Shown here: piece after piece, positions 26,314 through 39,119 of the stretch
How positions within the stretch are numbered: position 1 is the first letter of the stretch
How the letters are laid out: each line of letters opens with the position of its first letter
Assembly: GCA_033782935.1 (NCBI GenBank)
Contig: JAWQEG010001395.1
Coordinates: forward strand, 32,501 to 96,500
Reading direction: 5' to 3'
Length of the DNA: 64,000 nucleotides
From: Petrolisthes cinctipes
Taxonomy: Eukaryota > Arthropoda > Malacostraca > Decapoda > Porcellanidae
Made by a program: the position numbers and the translations under genes
Notes under the pieces: generated by a model
Databases searched by the model: none
What the model was told of the DNA's origin: nothing
The model's input: only the letters and a program-made list of their open reading frames with translations

Positions 26314-29300
26314 TTTGGGCACCCAAAGTATCGATTTTTAGAACGTTTTGGGCTTATATTTTGAAAATATTTTAGCACTAAGTAGGCATGTACAGATCGC
26401 TTCTGGGACCCAAAAATTTCGAATTTTCGGGTGTTTTGAGCCTGAAGCTGGGATATAAACGGATACAGAAGATGCATACACATATTGACTTTGTGCACCT
26501 AAAATATCAATTTTCAGCATGTTTTGGGCCTATATTTTTAAAATACTCTAACAGGGAGTAGGCATGTACAGATCGCTTCTGGGACCCAAAAATATCGAAT
26601 TTTCGGGTGTTTTGAGCCTGAATTTGAGATATAAACGGGTACAGAAGATGCATGAACATATCGACTTTAGACACTTAAAATATCGATTTTTATCATGTTT
26701 TGAGCCTATATTTTGAAAACATTCTAGCACTGAGTAGGCATGTACAGATCGCTTCTGGGACCCAAAAATATCGAATTTTCTGGTGTTTTGAGCCTGAATT
26801 TGAGATATAAACGGTTACAGAAGATGCATGCACATATCGACTTTGGGCACCTAAAAAATCGATTTTTAGCATGTTTATGACCTATATTTTGAAAATATTC
26901 TAGCACTGAGTATGCATGTACAGATTACTTTTGGGACCCATAAATATCGAATTTTCGGGGGTTTTGAGCCTGAATTTGAGATATAGACGGGTATAGAAGA
27001 TGCATACACGTATTGACTTTGGGCACCTAAATTATCGATTTTCAGCATGTTTTGGGCCTTTATTTTGAAAATACTCTAACACAGAGTAGGCATATACAGA
27101 TCGCTTCTGGGAAACAAAAATATCGAATTTTCTGGTGTTTTGAGCCTGAATTTGAGATATAAACGGGTACAGAAGATGCATTCACATATCGACTTTGGGC
27201 ACCTAAAATATCGATTTTGAGCAGTTTTGAGCCTGTATTTTGAAAATACTCTAACACGGAATAGGCATGTACAGATCGCTTCTGGTACTCAAAAATATCG
27301 AATTTTCGAGTATTTTAAACCTGAATTTGGGATATAAACGGGTACAGAAGATGCATACATATATTGACTTTGGGCACCTAAAATATCGATTTTCAGCATG
27401 TTTTAAGCCTATATTTTGAAAATACTCTAACACAGAGTAGGCATGTACAGATCGCTTCTGGGACCCAAAAATATCGAATTTTCGGGTGTTTTGAGCCTGA
27501 ATTTGAGATATAAATGGGTACAGAAGATGCATGCACATATCGACTTTAGAGACCTAAAATATCGATTTTTAGAATGTTTTGAGCCTATATTTTGAAAACA
27601 TTTTAGCACTGAGTAGGCATGCACAGATCGCTTCTGGATCCCAAAAATATTGAATTTTCGGGTGTTCTGAGCCTGAATTTAAGATACAAACGGGTACTGA
27701 AGATACATGAACATATCGACTTTGGACACCTAAAATATTGATTTTTAACATGTTTTGAGCCTATATTTTGAAAACATTCTAGCACTGAGTAGGCATGCAC
27801 AGATCCCTTTTGGGACCCAAAAATATTGATTTTCGGGTGTTTTGTGTCTGAATTTGAGATATAAACGGGTACAGAAGATGCATGCACATATAGACTTTTT
27901 GCACCTAAAATATCGATTTTGAGCATGTTTTAGGTCCGTATCTTAAAAACATTCTAACTAGGAGTAGGCATGTACAGATCGCTTTTAGGACCCAAAAATA
28001 CCGAATTTTCGGGTGTTTTGAGCCTGAATTTAAGATATAAACGGGTACAGAAGATGCATGCACATATCGACTTTGGACTCTTAAAATATCGATTTTTAGC
28101 ATGTTTTAAACCTATATTTTGAAAACATTCTAGCACTGAGTAGGCATGTACAGATCGCTTCTGGGACCCAAAAATATCGAATTTTCGGGTGTTTTGGGCC
28201 TGAATTTGAGATATTGAATAAAATATCGATTTTAGCATGTTTTCGGCCTATATTTTGAAAATATTCTAGAACTGAGTAGGCATGTACAGATCGCTTCTGG
28301 GACCCAAAAATATCGAATTTTCGGGTGTTTTGAGGTTGAATTTAGGATATAAACGGGTGCAGAAGATGCATACACATATTGACTTTGGTCACCTAAAACA
28401 TCGATTTTTACCAAGTTTTGGCCTGTATTTTGAAAATACTCTAACACGGAGTAGGCAAGTACAGATCGCTTCTGGAACCCCAAAATATCGAATTTTCGGG
28501 TGTTTGGAGGCTGAATTTGAGATTTAAACGGGTATAGAAGATGCATCCACATATCGACTTTTGGGCACCTAAAAGATCGATTTTCAGTATGTTTTGGGCC
28601 TGTATATTGAAAATACTCTAACACGGAGTAGGCATGTACAGATCGCTTCTGGGACCCCAAAATATCGAATTTTCGGGTGTTTTGAGCCTGAATTTGAGAT
28701 ATAAATGGGTAGAGAAGATGCATGCACATATCGACTTTTGGGCACATAAAATATCGATTTTGAGCATCTTTTGGGTTTGTATCTTTGAAAACATTCTAAC
28801 TAGGAGTAGGCATGTACAGATCGCTTCTAGGACCCAAAAACACCGAATTTTCGGGTGTTTTGAGCCTGAATTTGAGATATAAACGGGTACAGAAGATGCA
28901 TGCACATATCGACTTTGGACACTTAAAATATCGATTTTTTGCATGTTTTGAGTCTATATTTTGAAAACATTCTAGCCCTAAATAGGCATGTACAGATCGC
29001 TTCTGGGACCCCAAAATATCGAATTTTTGGAGGTTTTGAGGTTGAATTAGGAATATAAACGGGTGCAGAAGATGCATACACATATTGACTTTGGTCACCT
29101 AAAACATCGATTTTTACCATGTTTTGGGCCTGTATTTTGAAAATTCTCTACCACGGAGTAGGCAAGTACATATCGCTTCTGGCACCCCAAAATATCGAAT
29201 TTTCAGGTGTTGGAACATGAATTTGAGATATAAACGGGTACAGAAGATGCATGCACATATCGACTTTTTGGCAACAAATATTTCGATTTTGAGCATGTTT

Positions 29301-29626
29301 TGGGTCTGTATCTTGAAAACATTCTAACTAGGACTAGGCATGTACAGATCGCTTCTAGGACCAAAAAATACCGAATTTTTGGGTGTTTTGAGGTTGAATT
29401 TTGGATATAAACGGGTGCAGAAGATGCATACACATATTGACTTTGGGCACCTAAAATATCGATTTTCAGCATGTTTTAGGCCTGTATCTGAGTAGGCATG
29501 TATAGATCGCGTCTGGGACTCCAAAATATCGAATTTTCGGGTGTTTTGAACCTGAATTTGAGATATAAACGGGTTCAGAAGATGCATGCACATATCGACT
29601 TTGGACACTTAAAATATCGATTTTGA
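26314..29626 (+). repeat. Block B duplication, copy 2
   Basis: This is the partner of 21,620-25,107. It keeps the 136-bp monomer (28,099-28,234) and the 18-bp deletion near 29,487. It lacks two monomers of copy 1 near its start and has one extra monomer near 27,560-27,735. A single extra T near 28,782 explains the offset change from 4,518 to 4,519. Confidence 0.82.
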
Positions 29627-29669
29627 GCATCTCTTGGGTCTGTATCTTGAAAACATTCTAACTAGGAGT

Positions 29670-31450
29670 AGGCATGTACAGATCGCTACTAGGACCCAAA
29701 AATACCGAATTTTCGGGTGTTTTGAGCCTGAATTTGAGATATAAACGGGTACAGAAGATGCATGCACATATCGACTTTTGACACTTAAAATATCGATTTT
29801 TAGCATGTTTTTAACCTATATTATGAAAAAATTCTAGTACTAAATAGGCATGTACAGATCGCTTCTGGGACCCAAAAATATCGAATTTTCGGGTGTTTTG
29901 AGGTTGAATTAGGGATATAAACGGGTACAGAAGATGCATGCACATATCGACTTTGGTCACCCAAAATATCGATTTTAAGCATGTTTTGGGCCCATATTTT
30001 TAAAATATTCTAGAAGTGAGTAGGCATGTACAGATCGCTTCTGTGATCCAAAAATATCGAATTTTCGTTTTATTTTAAACTGAATTTGGGATATAAACGG
30101 ATACAGAAGATACATACACACATTGACTTTGGGCACCTAAAATATCGATTTTCAGCATATTTTGGGCTTATATTTTGATAATACTGTAACACGGAGTAGG
30201 CATGTGCTGATCGCTTCTGGTTCACAAAAATATTGAATTTTCGGGTGTTTTGAAACTGAATTTAAGATATATACGGGTACAGAAGATGCATGCACATATT
30301 GACTTTGGGCACCTAAAATATCGATTTTTAGCATGTTTTGGGCCCATATCTTGAAAATATTCTAGCACTGAGTAGGCATGTACAGATCGCTTCTGGGACC
30401 CAAAAATATCGAATTTTCGGGTGTTTTGAGTCTTAATTTGGGATATAAACGGGTACAGAAGATGCATAGACATATCGACTTTGGACACCTAAAATATCGA
30501 TTTTTAGCATGTAATGAGCCTATATTTTGAAAATATTCTAGCACTAAGTAGGCATGTACAGATCTCTTCTGGGACCCAAAAATATTGAATTTTCCTGTGT
30601 TTTGAGCCTGAATTTGAGATATAAACGGGTACTGAAGATGCATGCACATATCGACTTTTTGCACCTAAAATATCGACTTTGCGCATGTTTTGAGTCTGTA
30701 TCTTAAAAACATTCTAGCAAGGAGGAGACATGTACTGATTGCTTCTGGGAACCAAAAATATTGAATTTTCGAGTGTTTTAAACTTTAATTTCGGATGTAA
30801 ATGGGTACAGAAGATGCATGCACATATCGACTTTGGGTACCCAAATTATCGATTTTGAGCATGTTTTGGGTCTGTATTTTGAAAATACTCTAACACGGAG
30901 TAGGCATGTACAGATCGCTTCTAGGACCCAAAAATACCGAATTTTCGGGTGTTTTGAGCCTGAATTTGAGATATAAACGGGTACAGAAGATGCATGCACA
31001 TATCGACTTTGGACACTTAAAATATCGATTTTTAGCATGTTTTGAGCCTATATTATGAAAACATTCTAGTACTAAATAGGCATGTACAGATCGCTTCTGG
31101 GACCCAAAAATATCGAATTTTCGGGTGTTTTGAGGTTGAATTAGGGATATAAACGGGTACAGAAGATGCATGCACATATCGACTTTGGTCACCCAAAATA
31201 TCGATTTTCAGCATGTTTTGGGCCCATATTTTTAAAATATTCTTGAAGTGAGTAGGCATGTACAGATCGCTTCTGGGATCCAAAAATATCGAATTTTGGT
31301 TTTATTTTAAACTGAATTTGGGATATAAACGGATACAGAAGATACATACACACACTGACTTTGGGCACCTAAAATATCGATTTTCAGCTTATATTTTGAT
31401 AATACTGTAACACGGAGTAGGCATGTGCTGATCGCTTCAGGTAAACAAAA
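29670..31450 (+). repeat. 7-monomer (1,232-bp) tandem duplication, second copy partial
   Basis: Position x matches x+1232 from about 29,670 to 30,160, then x+1221 after an 11-bp deletion near 31,387. Shared rare variants include GGGCCCATATTTTTAAAATATTC, GAAGTGAGTAGG, TTTATTTTAAACTG and GCATGTGCTGATCGC. The copies differ at scattered bases, so this duplication is of intermediate age. Confidence 0.8.
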
Positions 31451-31551
31451 ATATCGAATTTTCGGGTGTTTTGAGCCTGAATTTGGGATATAAACGGATA
31501 CAGAAGATGCATACACATATTGACTTTGGGCACCTAAAATATCGATTTTCA
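31387..31551 (+). repeat. Shortened monomer (165 bp)
   Basis: The start of this monomer lacks 11 bp, so CAGC runs directly into TTATATTTTGATAATAC. The corresponding monomer at about 30,155 is intact, so the deletion arose after the 7-monomer duplication. Confidence 0.85.
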
Positions 31552-31899
31552 GCATGTTTTTGGCCTGTATTTTGAAAACACTCTAACACGGAGTAGGCAT
31601 GTACAGATCACTTCTGGGACCCAAAAATATCGAATTTTCGGGTGTTTTGAGCCTGAATTTGAGATATAAACGGGTACAGAAGATGCATGCACATATCGAC
31701 TTTTTGCACCTAAAATATCGATTTTGAGCATGTTTTGGGTCTGTATCTTGAAAACACTCTATGAAGGAGTAGGCATTTACAGATCACTTCTGGGACCAAA
31801 AAATATCGAATTTTCGTGTGTTTTGAGCCTGAATTTGAGATATAAACGGGTACAGAAGATGCATGCACATATCGACTTTGGGCACCTAAAATATCGATT

Positions 31900-33664
31900 T
31901 TTAGCATGTTTTGGGCGTATATTTTGAAAACATTATTCTAGCACTGAGTAGGCATGTACAGATCGCTTCTGGGACTCAAAAATATGGAATTTTCGGGTGT
32001 TTTGAGCTTGAATTTGGGATATAAACGGATACAGAAGATTCATACACATATTGACTTTGTGCACCTAAAATATAGATTTTTAGCATGTTTTGGGCCTGTA
32101 TTTTAAAAATACTCTAACACGGAGTAGGCATGTACAGATCGCTTCTGGGACCCAAAAATTTCGAATTTTCGGGTGTTTTGAACCTGAATTTGAGATATAA
32201 ACGTGTACAGAAGATGCATGCACATATCGACTTTGGACACATTAAATATCGATTTTTAACATGTTTTGAGGCTATATTTTGAAAACATTCTAGCACTGAG
32301 TAGGCATGTACAGATCGCTTCTGGGACCCAAAAATATCGAATTTTCGGGTGTTTTGAGCCTGAATTTGAGATATAAACGGTACGGAAGATGCATTCACAT
32401 ATCGACTTTTTGCACCTAAAATATCGATTTTGATTATGTTTTGGGTCTGTATCTTGAAAACATTCTAGCAAGGAGTAGGTATGTACAGATCGCTTCTGTG
32501 ACCCAAAAATATCGAATTTTCGGGAGTTTTGAGCCTGAATTTGAGATATAAACGGGTACAGAAGATGTATGCACATTTTGACTTTGGGCACCCAAAATAT
32601 CGATTTTCAGCATGTTTTGGGCCTGTATTTTGAAAATACTCTAACACGGAGTAGGAATGTACAGATCGCTTCTGAGACCCAAAAATATCGAATTTTCAGG
32701 TGTTTTGAGCCTGAATTTGAGATATAAACGGGTACAGAAGATGCATGCACATATCGACTTTGGGCACCTAAAATATCGATTTTTTGCATGTTTTTAGCCT
32801 ATATTTTGAAAACATTCTAGCACTGAGTAGGCATGTACAGATCGCTTCTGGGACCCAAAAATATGGAATTTTCGGGTGTTTTGAGCCTGAATTTGGGATA
32901 TAAACGGGTACAGAAGATGCATACACATATTGACATTGTGCACCTAAAATGTAGATTTTCAGCATGTTTTGGGCCTGTATTTTGAAAATACTCTAACACG
33001 GAGTAGGCATGTACAGATCGCTTCTGGGACCCAAAAATATCGAATTTTCGGGGGTTTTGAGCCTGAATTTGAAATATAAACGGGTACAAAAGATGAATGC
33101 ACATATCGACTTTGGGCACCTAAAATGTCGATTTTTAGCATGTTTTGGGCCCATATCTTCAATATATTCTAGCACTGAGTAGGCATGTACAGATCGCTTC
33201 TGGGACCAAAAAACATCGAATTTTCGGGTGTTTTGAGCCTGAATTTGAGATATAAACGGGTACAGAAGATGCATGCACATATCGACTTTGGACACCTAAA
33301 ATATCGATTTTTAGCATGTTTTTAGCCTATATTTTGAAAACACTCTAGCACTGAGTAGGCATGTACAGATCGCTTCTGGGACCCAAAAATATGGAATTTT
33401 CGTGTGTTTTGAGCCTGACTTTGGGATATAAACGGATACAGAAGATGCATACACATATTGACTTTGTGCACCTAAAATGTAGATTTTCAGCATGTTTTGG
33501 GTCTGTATTTTGAAAATACTCTAACACGGACTAGGCATGTACAGATCGCTTCTGGGAAATAAAAATATCGAATTTTCGGGTGTTTTGAGCCTGAATTTGA
33601 GATATAAACGGGTACTGAAGATGCATGCACATATCGACTTTTTGAACCTAAAATATCGATTTTG
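31900..33664 (+). repeat. Transition from block B to block C
   Basis: Block C variants appear here in diverged form: AAATATGGAATTTTC, TTTGATTATGTTTTGGGTC and CATATCTTCAATATATTC. From about 32,620 to 33,520 the order matches about 35,260-36,160 at an offset of 2,638 bp (15 monomers less 2 bp), with more differences than between copies inside block C. Confidence 0.7.
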
Positions 33665-36600
33665 ATTATGTTTTGGGTCTGTATCTTGAAAACATACTAG
33701 CAAGGAGTAGGCATGTACAGATCGCACCTGTGACCCTAAAATATCGAATTTTAGTGTTTTTTAAACCTGAATTTGGGATGTAAACGGGTACAGAAGATGC
33801 ATACACATATCGACTTTGGGCACCCAAAATATCGATTTTGAGTATGTTTCGGGCTTGTATTTTGAAAATACTCTATCACGAAGTAGGCATGTACAAATCA
33901 CTTCTGGGACCTAAAAATATCGAATTCTGGGGAGTTTTGAGCATGAATTTAAGATATAAACGGGTACAGAAGATGTATTCACATTTTGACTTTGGGCACA
34001 CAAAATATCGATTATCAGCATGTTTTGGGCCTGTATTTTGAAAATACTCTATCACCGAGTAGGCATCTACAGATCGCTTCTGGTACACAAAAATATCGAA
34101 TTTTCGGGTGTTTTGAGCCGGAATTTGGGAAAAAAACGGGTACAGAAGATGCAAACATTTTGACTTTGGGCACCTAAAATATCGATTTTTAGCATGTTTT
34201 GGGCCTGTATATTGAAAATACTCTAACACAGAATAGGCATGTACAGATCGCTTCTGGGACCCAAAAATATAGAATTTTCGGGAGTTTTGAGCCTGAATTT
34301 GAGATATAAACGGGTACAGAAGATGCATGCACATATCGACTTTGGGCACCTAAAATATCGATTTTTAGCATGTTTTTAGCCTATATTTTGAAAACATTCT
34401 AGCACTGAGTAGGCATGTACAGATCGCTTCTGGGACCCAAAAATATGGAATTTTCGGGTGTTTTGAGCCTGAATTTGAGATATAAACGGGTACAGAAGAT
34501 GCATGCACATATCGACTTTGGGCACCTAAATTATCGATTTTCAGCATGTTTTGGGCCTGTATTTTGAAAATACTCTTACACGGAGTAGGCATGTACAGAT
34601 CGCTTCTGGGACCCCAAAATATCGAATTTTCAGGTGTTTTGAGCCTGAATTTGAGATATAAACGGGTACAGAAGATGCATGCACATATCGACTTTGGGCA
34701 CCTAAAATATCGATTTTTAGCATGTTTTTAGCCTATATTTTGAAAACATTCTAGCACTGAGTAGGCATGTACAGATCGCTTCTGGGACCCAAAAATATGG
34801 AATTTTCGGGTGTTTTGAGCCTGAATTTGGGATATAAACGGGTACAGAAGATGCATACACATATTGACTTTGGGCACCTAAAATGTTGATTTTCAGCATG
34901 TTTTGGGCCTGTATTTTGAAAATACTCTAACACGGAGTAGGCATCTACAGATCGCTTCTGGGACCCAAAAATATAGAATTTTCGGGAGTTTTGAGCCTGA
35001 ATTTGAGATATAAACGGGTACAGAAGATGTATGCACATTTTGACTTTGGGCACCCAAAATATCGATTTTCAGCATGTTTTGGGCCTGTATTTTGAAAATA
35101 CTCTAACACGGAGTAGGCATGTACAGATCGCTTCTGGGACCCAAAAATATCGAATTTTCGGGTGTTTTGAGCCTGAATTTGAGATATAAACGGGTACAGA
35201 AGATGCATGCACATATCGACTTTGGGCACCTAAATTATCGATTTTCAGCATGTTTTGGGCCTGTAATTTGAAAATACTCTTACACGGAGTAGGCATGTAC
35301 AGATCGCTTCTGGGACCCAAAAATATCGAATTTTCAGGTGTTTTGAGCCTGAATTTGAGATATAAACGGGTACAGAAGATGCATGCACATATCGACTTTT
35401 TGCACCTAAAATATCGATTTTTAGCATGTTTTTAGCCTATAGTTTGAAAACATTCTAGCACTGAGTAGGCATGTACAGATCGCTTCTGGGACCCAAAAAT
35501 ATGGAATTTTCGGGTGTTTTGAGCCTGAATTTGGGATATAAACGGGTACAGAAGATGCATACACATATTGACTTTGTGCACCTAAAATGTTGATTTTCAG
35601 CTTGTTTTGGGCCTGTATTTTGAAAATACTCTAACACGGAGTAGGCATGTACAGATCGCTTCTGGGACCCAAAAATATTGAATTTTTGGGTGTTTTGAGC
35701 CTGAATTTGAAATATAAACGGGTACAGAAGATGAATGCACATATCGACTTTGGGCACCTAAAATGTCGATTTTTAGCATGTTTTGGGCCCATATCTTCAA
35801 TATATTCTAGCACTGAGTAGGCATGTACAGATCGCTTCTGGGACCAAAAAACATCGAATTTTAGGGTGTTTTGAGCCTGAATATGAGATATAAACGGGTA
35901 CAGAAGATGCATGCACATATCGACTTTGGACACCTAAAATATCGATTTTCAGCATGTTTTTAGCCTATATTTTGAAAACACTCTAGCACTGAGTAGGCAT
36001 GTACAGATCGCTTCTGGGACCCAAAAATATCGAATTTTCGTGTGTTTTGAGCCTGACTTTGGGATATAAACGGATACAGAAGATGCATACACATATTGAC
36101 TTTGTGCACCTAAAATGTAGATTTTCAGCATGTTTTGGGCCTGTATTTTGAAAATACTCTAACACGGAGTAGGCATTTACAGATCGCTTCTGGGACCCAA
36201 AAATATCGAATTTTCGGGTGTTTTGAGCCTGAATTTGAGATATAAACGAGTACAGAAGATGAATGCACATATCGACTTTGGGCACCTAAAATGTCGATTT
36301 TTAGCATGTTTTGGGCCCATATCTTCAATATATTCTAGCACTGAGTAGGCATGTACAGATCGCTTCTGGGACTAAAAAATATCGAATTTTCGGGTGTTTT
36401 AAACCTGAATTTGGGATATAAACGGATACAGAAGATGCATACACATATTGACTTTGTGCACCTAAAATATAGATTTTCAGCATGTTTTAGGCCTGTATTT
36501 TAAAAATACTCTAACACGGAGTAGGCATGTACAGATCGCTTCTGGGACCCAAAAATTTCGAATTTTCGGGTGTTTTGAGCCTGAATTTGAGATATAAACG

Positions 36601-39119
36601 GGTACAGAAGATGCATGCACATATCGACTTTGGACACATTAAATATCGATTTTTAGCATGTTTTGAGCCTATATATTGAAAACATTCTAGCACTGAGTAG
36701 GCATGTACAGATCGCTTATGGGACCCAAAAATATTGAATTTTTGGGTGTATTGAGCCTGAATTTGAGATATAAACGTGTACTGAAGATGCATGCACATAT
36801 CGACTTTTTGCACCTAAAATATCGATTTTGATTATGTTTTGGGTCTGTATCTTGAAAACATTCTAGCAAGGAGTAGGCATGTACAGATCGCTTCTATGAC
36901 CCAAAAATATCGAATTTTCGTGTGTTTTAAACCTGAATTTGGGATGTAAACGGGTACAGAAGATGCATGCACATATCGACTTTGGGCACCCAAAATATCG
37001 ATTTTGAGCATGTTTCGGGCCTGTATTTTGAAAATACTCTATCACGGAGTAGGCATCTACAGATCACTTCTGGTACACAAAAATATTGAATTTTCGGGTG
37101 TTTTGTGCCTGAATTTGGGTAATAAACGGGTACAGAAGATGCATACACATATTGTCTTTGGGCGCCTAAAATATCGATTTTCAGCATGTGTTGTGCCTGT
37201 ATTTTGAAAATACTCTAACACGGAGTAGGTATGTACAGATCGCTTCTGGGACCCAAAAATATTGAATTTTCAGGTGTTTTGAGCCTGAATTTAAGATATA
37301 AACGGGTACAGAAGATGCATGCACATATCGACTTTGGGCACCTAAAATATCGATTTTTAGCATGTTTTTAGCCTATATTTTGAAAACATTCTAGCACTGA
37401 GTAGGCATGTACAGATCGCTTCTGGGACCCAAAAATATCGAATTTTCAGGTGTTTTGAGCCTGAATTTGGGATATAAACGGGTACAGAAGATGCATACAC
37501 ATATTGACTTTGTGCAACTAAAATGTAGATTTTCAGCATGTTTTGGGCCTGTATTTTGAAAATACTCTAACACGGAGTAGGCATGTACAGATCGCTTCTG
37601 GGACCCAAAAATATCGAATTTTCGGGTGTTTTGAGTCTGAATTTGAAATATAAACGGGTACAGAAGATAAATGCACATATCGACTTTGGGCACCTAAAAT
37701 GTCGATTTTTAGCATGTTTTGGGCCCATATCTTCAATATATTCTAGCACTGAGTAGGCATGTACAGATCGCTTCTGGGACCAAAAAACATCGAATTTTCG
37801 GGTGTTTTGAGCTCGAATTTGAGATATAAACGGGTACAGAAGATGCATGCACATATCGACTTTGGACACCTAAAATATCGATTTTTAGCATGTTTTTAGC
37901 CTATATTTTGAAAACATTCTAGCAATGAGTAGGCATATACAGATCGCTTCTGGGACCCAAAAATTTGGAATTTTCGAGTGTTTTTGAGCCTGAATTTGGG
38001 ATATAAACGGATACAGAAGACGAATACACATATTGACTTTGTGCACCTAAAATGTAGATTTTCAGCATGTTTTGGGTCTGTATTTTGAAAATACTCTAAC
38101 ACGGAGTAGGCATGTACAGATCGCTTCTGGGAACCAAAAATATCGAATTTTCGGGTGTTTTGAGCCTGAATTTGAGATATAAACGGGTACTAAAGATGCA
38201 TGCACATATCGACTTTTTGAACCTAAAATATCGATTTTGATTATGTTTTGGGTCTGTATCTTGAAAACATTCTAGCAAGGAGTAGGCATGTACAGATCGC
38301 TTTTGTGACCCAAAAATATCGAATTTTCGTGTGTTTTAAACCTGAATTTGGGATGTAAACGGGTACAGAAGATGCATGCACATATCGACTTTGGGAACCC
38401 AAAATATCGATTTTCAGCATGTTTTGGGCCTGTATTTTGAAAATACTCTAACACGGAGTAGGCATGTACAGATCGCTTCTGGGACCCAAAAATATCGAAT
38501 TTTCAGGTGTTTTGAGCCTGAATTTGAGATATAAACGAGTACAGAAGATTCATGCACATATCGACTTTGGGCACCTAAAATATCGATTTTTAGCATGTTT
38601 TTAGCCTATATTTTGAAAACATTCTAGCACTGACTAGGCATGTACAAATCGCTTCTGGGACTCAAAAATATGGAATTTTCGGGTGTTTTGAGCCTGAATT
38701 TGGGATATAAACGGGTACAGAAGATGCATACACATATTGACTTTGTGCACCTAAAATGTAGATTTTCAGCTTGTTTTGGTCCAGTATTTTAAAAATACTC
38801 TAACACGGAGTAGGCATGTACAGATCGCTTCTGGGACCCAAAAATATCGAATTTTCGGGTGTTTTGAGCCTGAATTTGAGATATAAACGGGTACAGAAGA
38901 TGAATGCACATATCGACTTTGGGCACCTAAAATGTCGATTTTTAGCATGTTTTGGGCCCATATCTTCAATATATTCTAGCACTGAGTAGGCATGTACAGA
39001 TCGCTTCTGGAACCCAAAAATATCGAATTTTCGGGTGTTTTGAGCCTGAATTTGAGATATAAACGGGTACAGAAGATGAATGCACATATCGACTTTGGGC
39101 ACCTAAGATGTCGATTTTT
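33665..39119 (+). repeat. HOR unit C1, 31 monomers (5,455 bp)
   Basis: Position x matches x+5455 from about 33,665 to about 38,396, and x+5806 from about 38,415 to 39,115. Private markers repeated in the next copy include GATCGCACCTGTGACCCTA (near 33,720 and 39,175), GGGAAAAAAACGGG (near 34,127 and 39,582) and GTGTATTGAGCC (near 36,747 and 42,202). The junction with the next copy lies near 39,120-39,135. This copy has lost two monomers near 38,400 relative to the other copies. Confidence 0.88.
38397..38414. other. Hybrid-monomer junction: loss of 2 monomers in C1
   Basis: To the left the monomer reads like that at about 43,850 (GACTTTGGGAACCC). To the right it reads like that at about 44,215 (CAGCATGTTTTGGGCC instead of GAGTATGTTTCGGGCC). 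The switch lies in the shared tract CCCAAAATATCGATTTT and removes 351 bp. Confidence 0.82.

Larger units (their letters stand above)
20400..31900 (+). repeat. Block B: divergent, irregular part of the array
   Basis: Monomers here differ more from each other, and many depart from 176 bp because of internal deletions of 11, 18, 22, 30 and 40 bp or a 3-bp insertion near 31,928. Characteristic variants are GGGTCTGTATCTTGAAAACATTC, CTAACTAGGAG, TGAGGTTGAATT and T-rich versions in place of GGGTGTTTTGAGCC. Long near-exact HOR copies are absent, although two diverged duplications are recognisable. The block separates the two homogenised domains and is best read as older satellite that escaped recent turnover. 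Both limits are approximate. Confidence 0.8.

Noticed and set aside
20400..31900. Transposon insertion or other non-satellite DNA as the cause of irregular block B
   Set aside because: Every irregularity examined is a deletion, small insertion or substitution within a recognisable monomer. No terminal repeats, target-site duplications or foreign sequence were seen.
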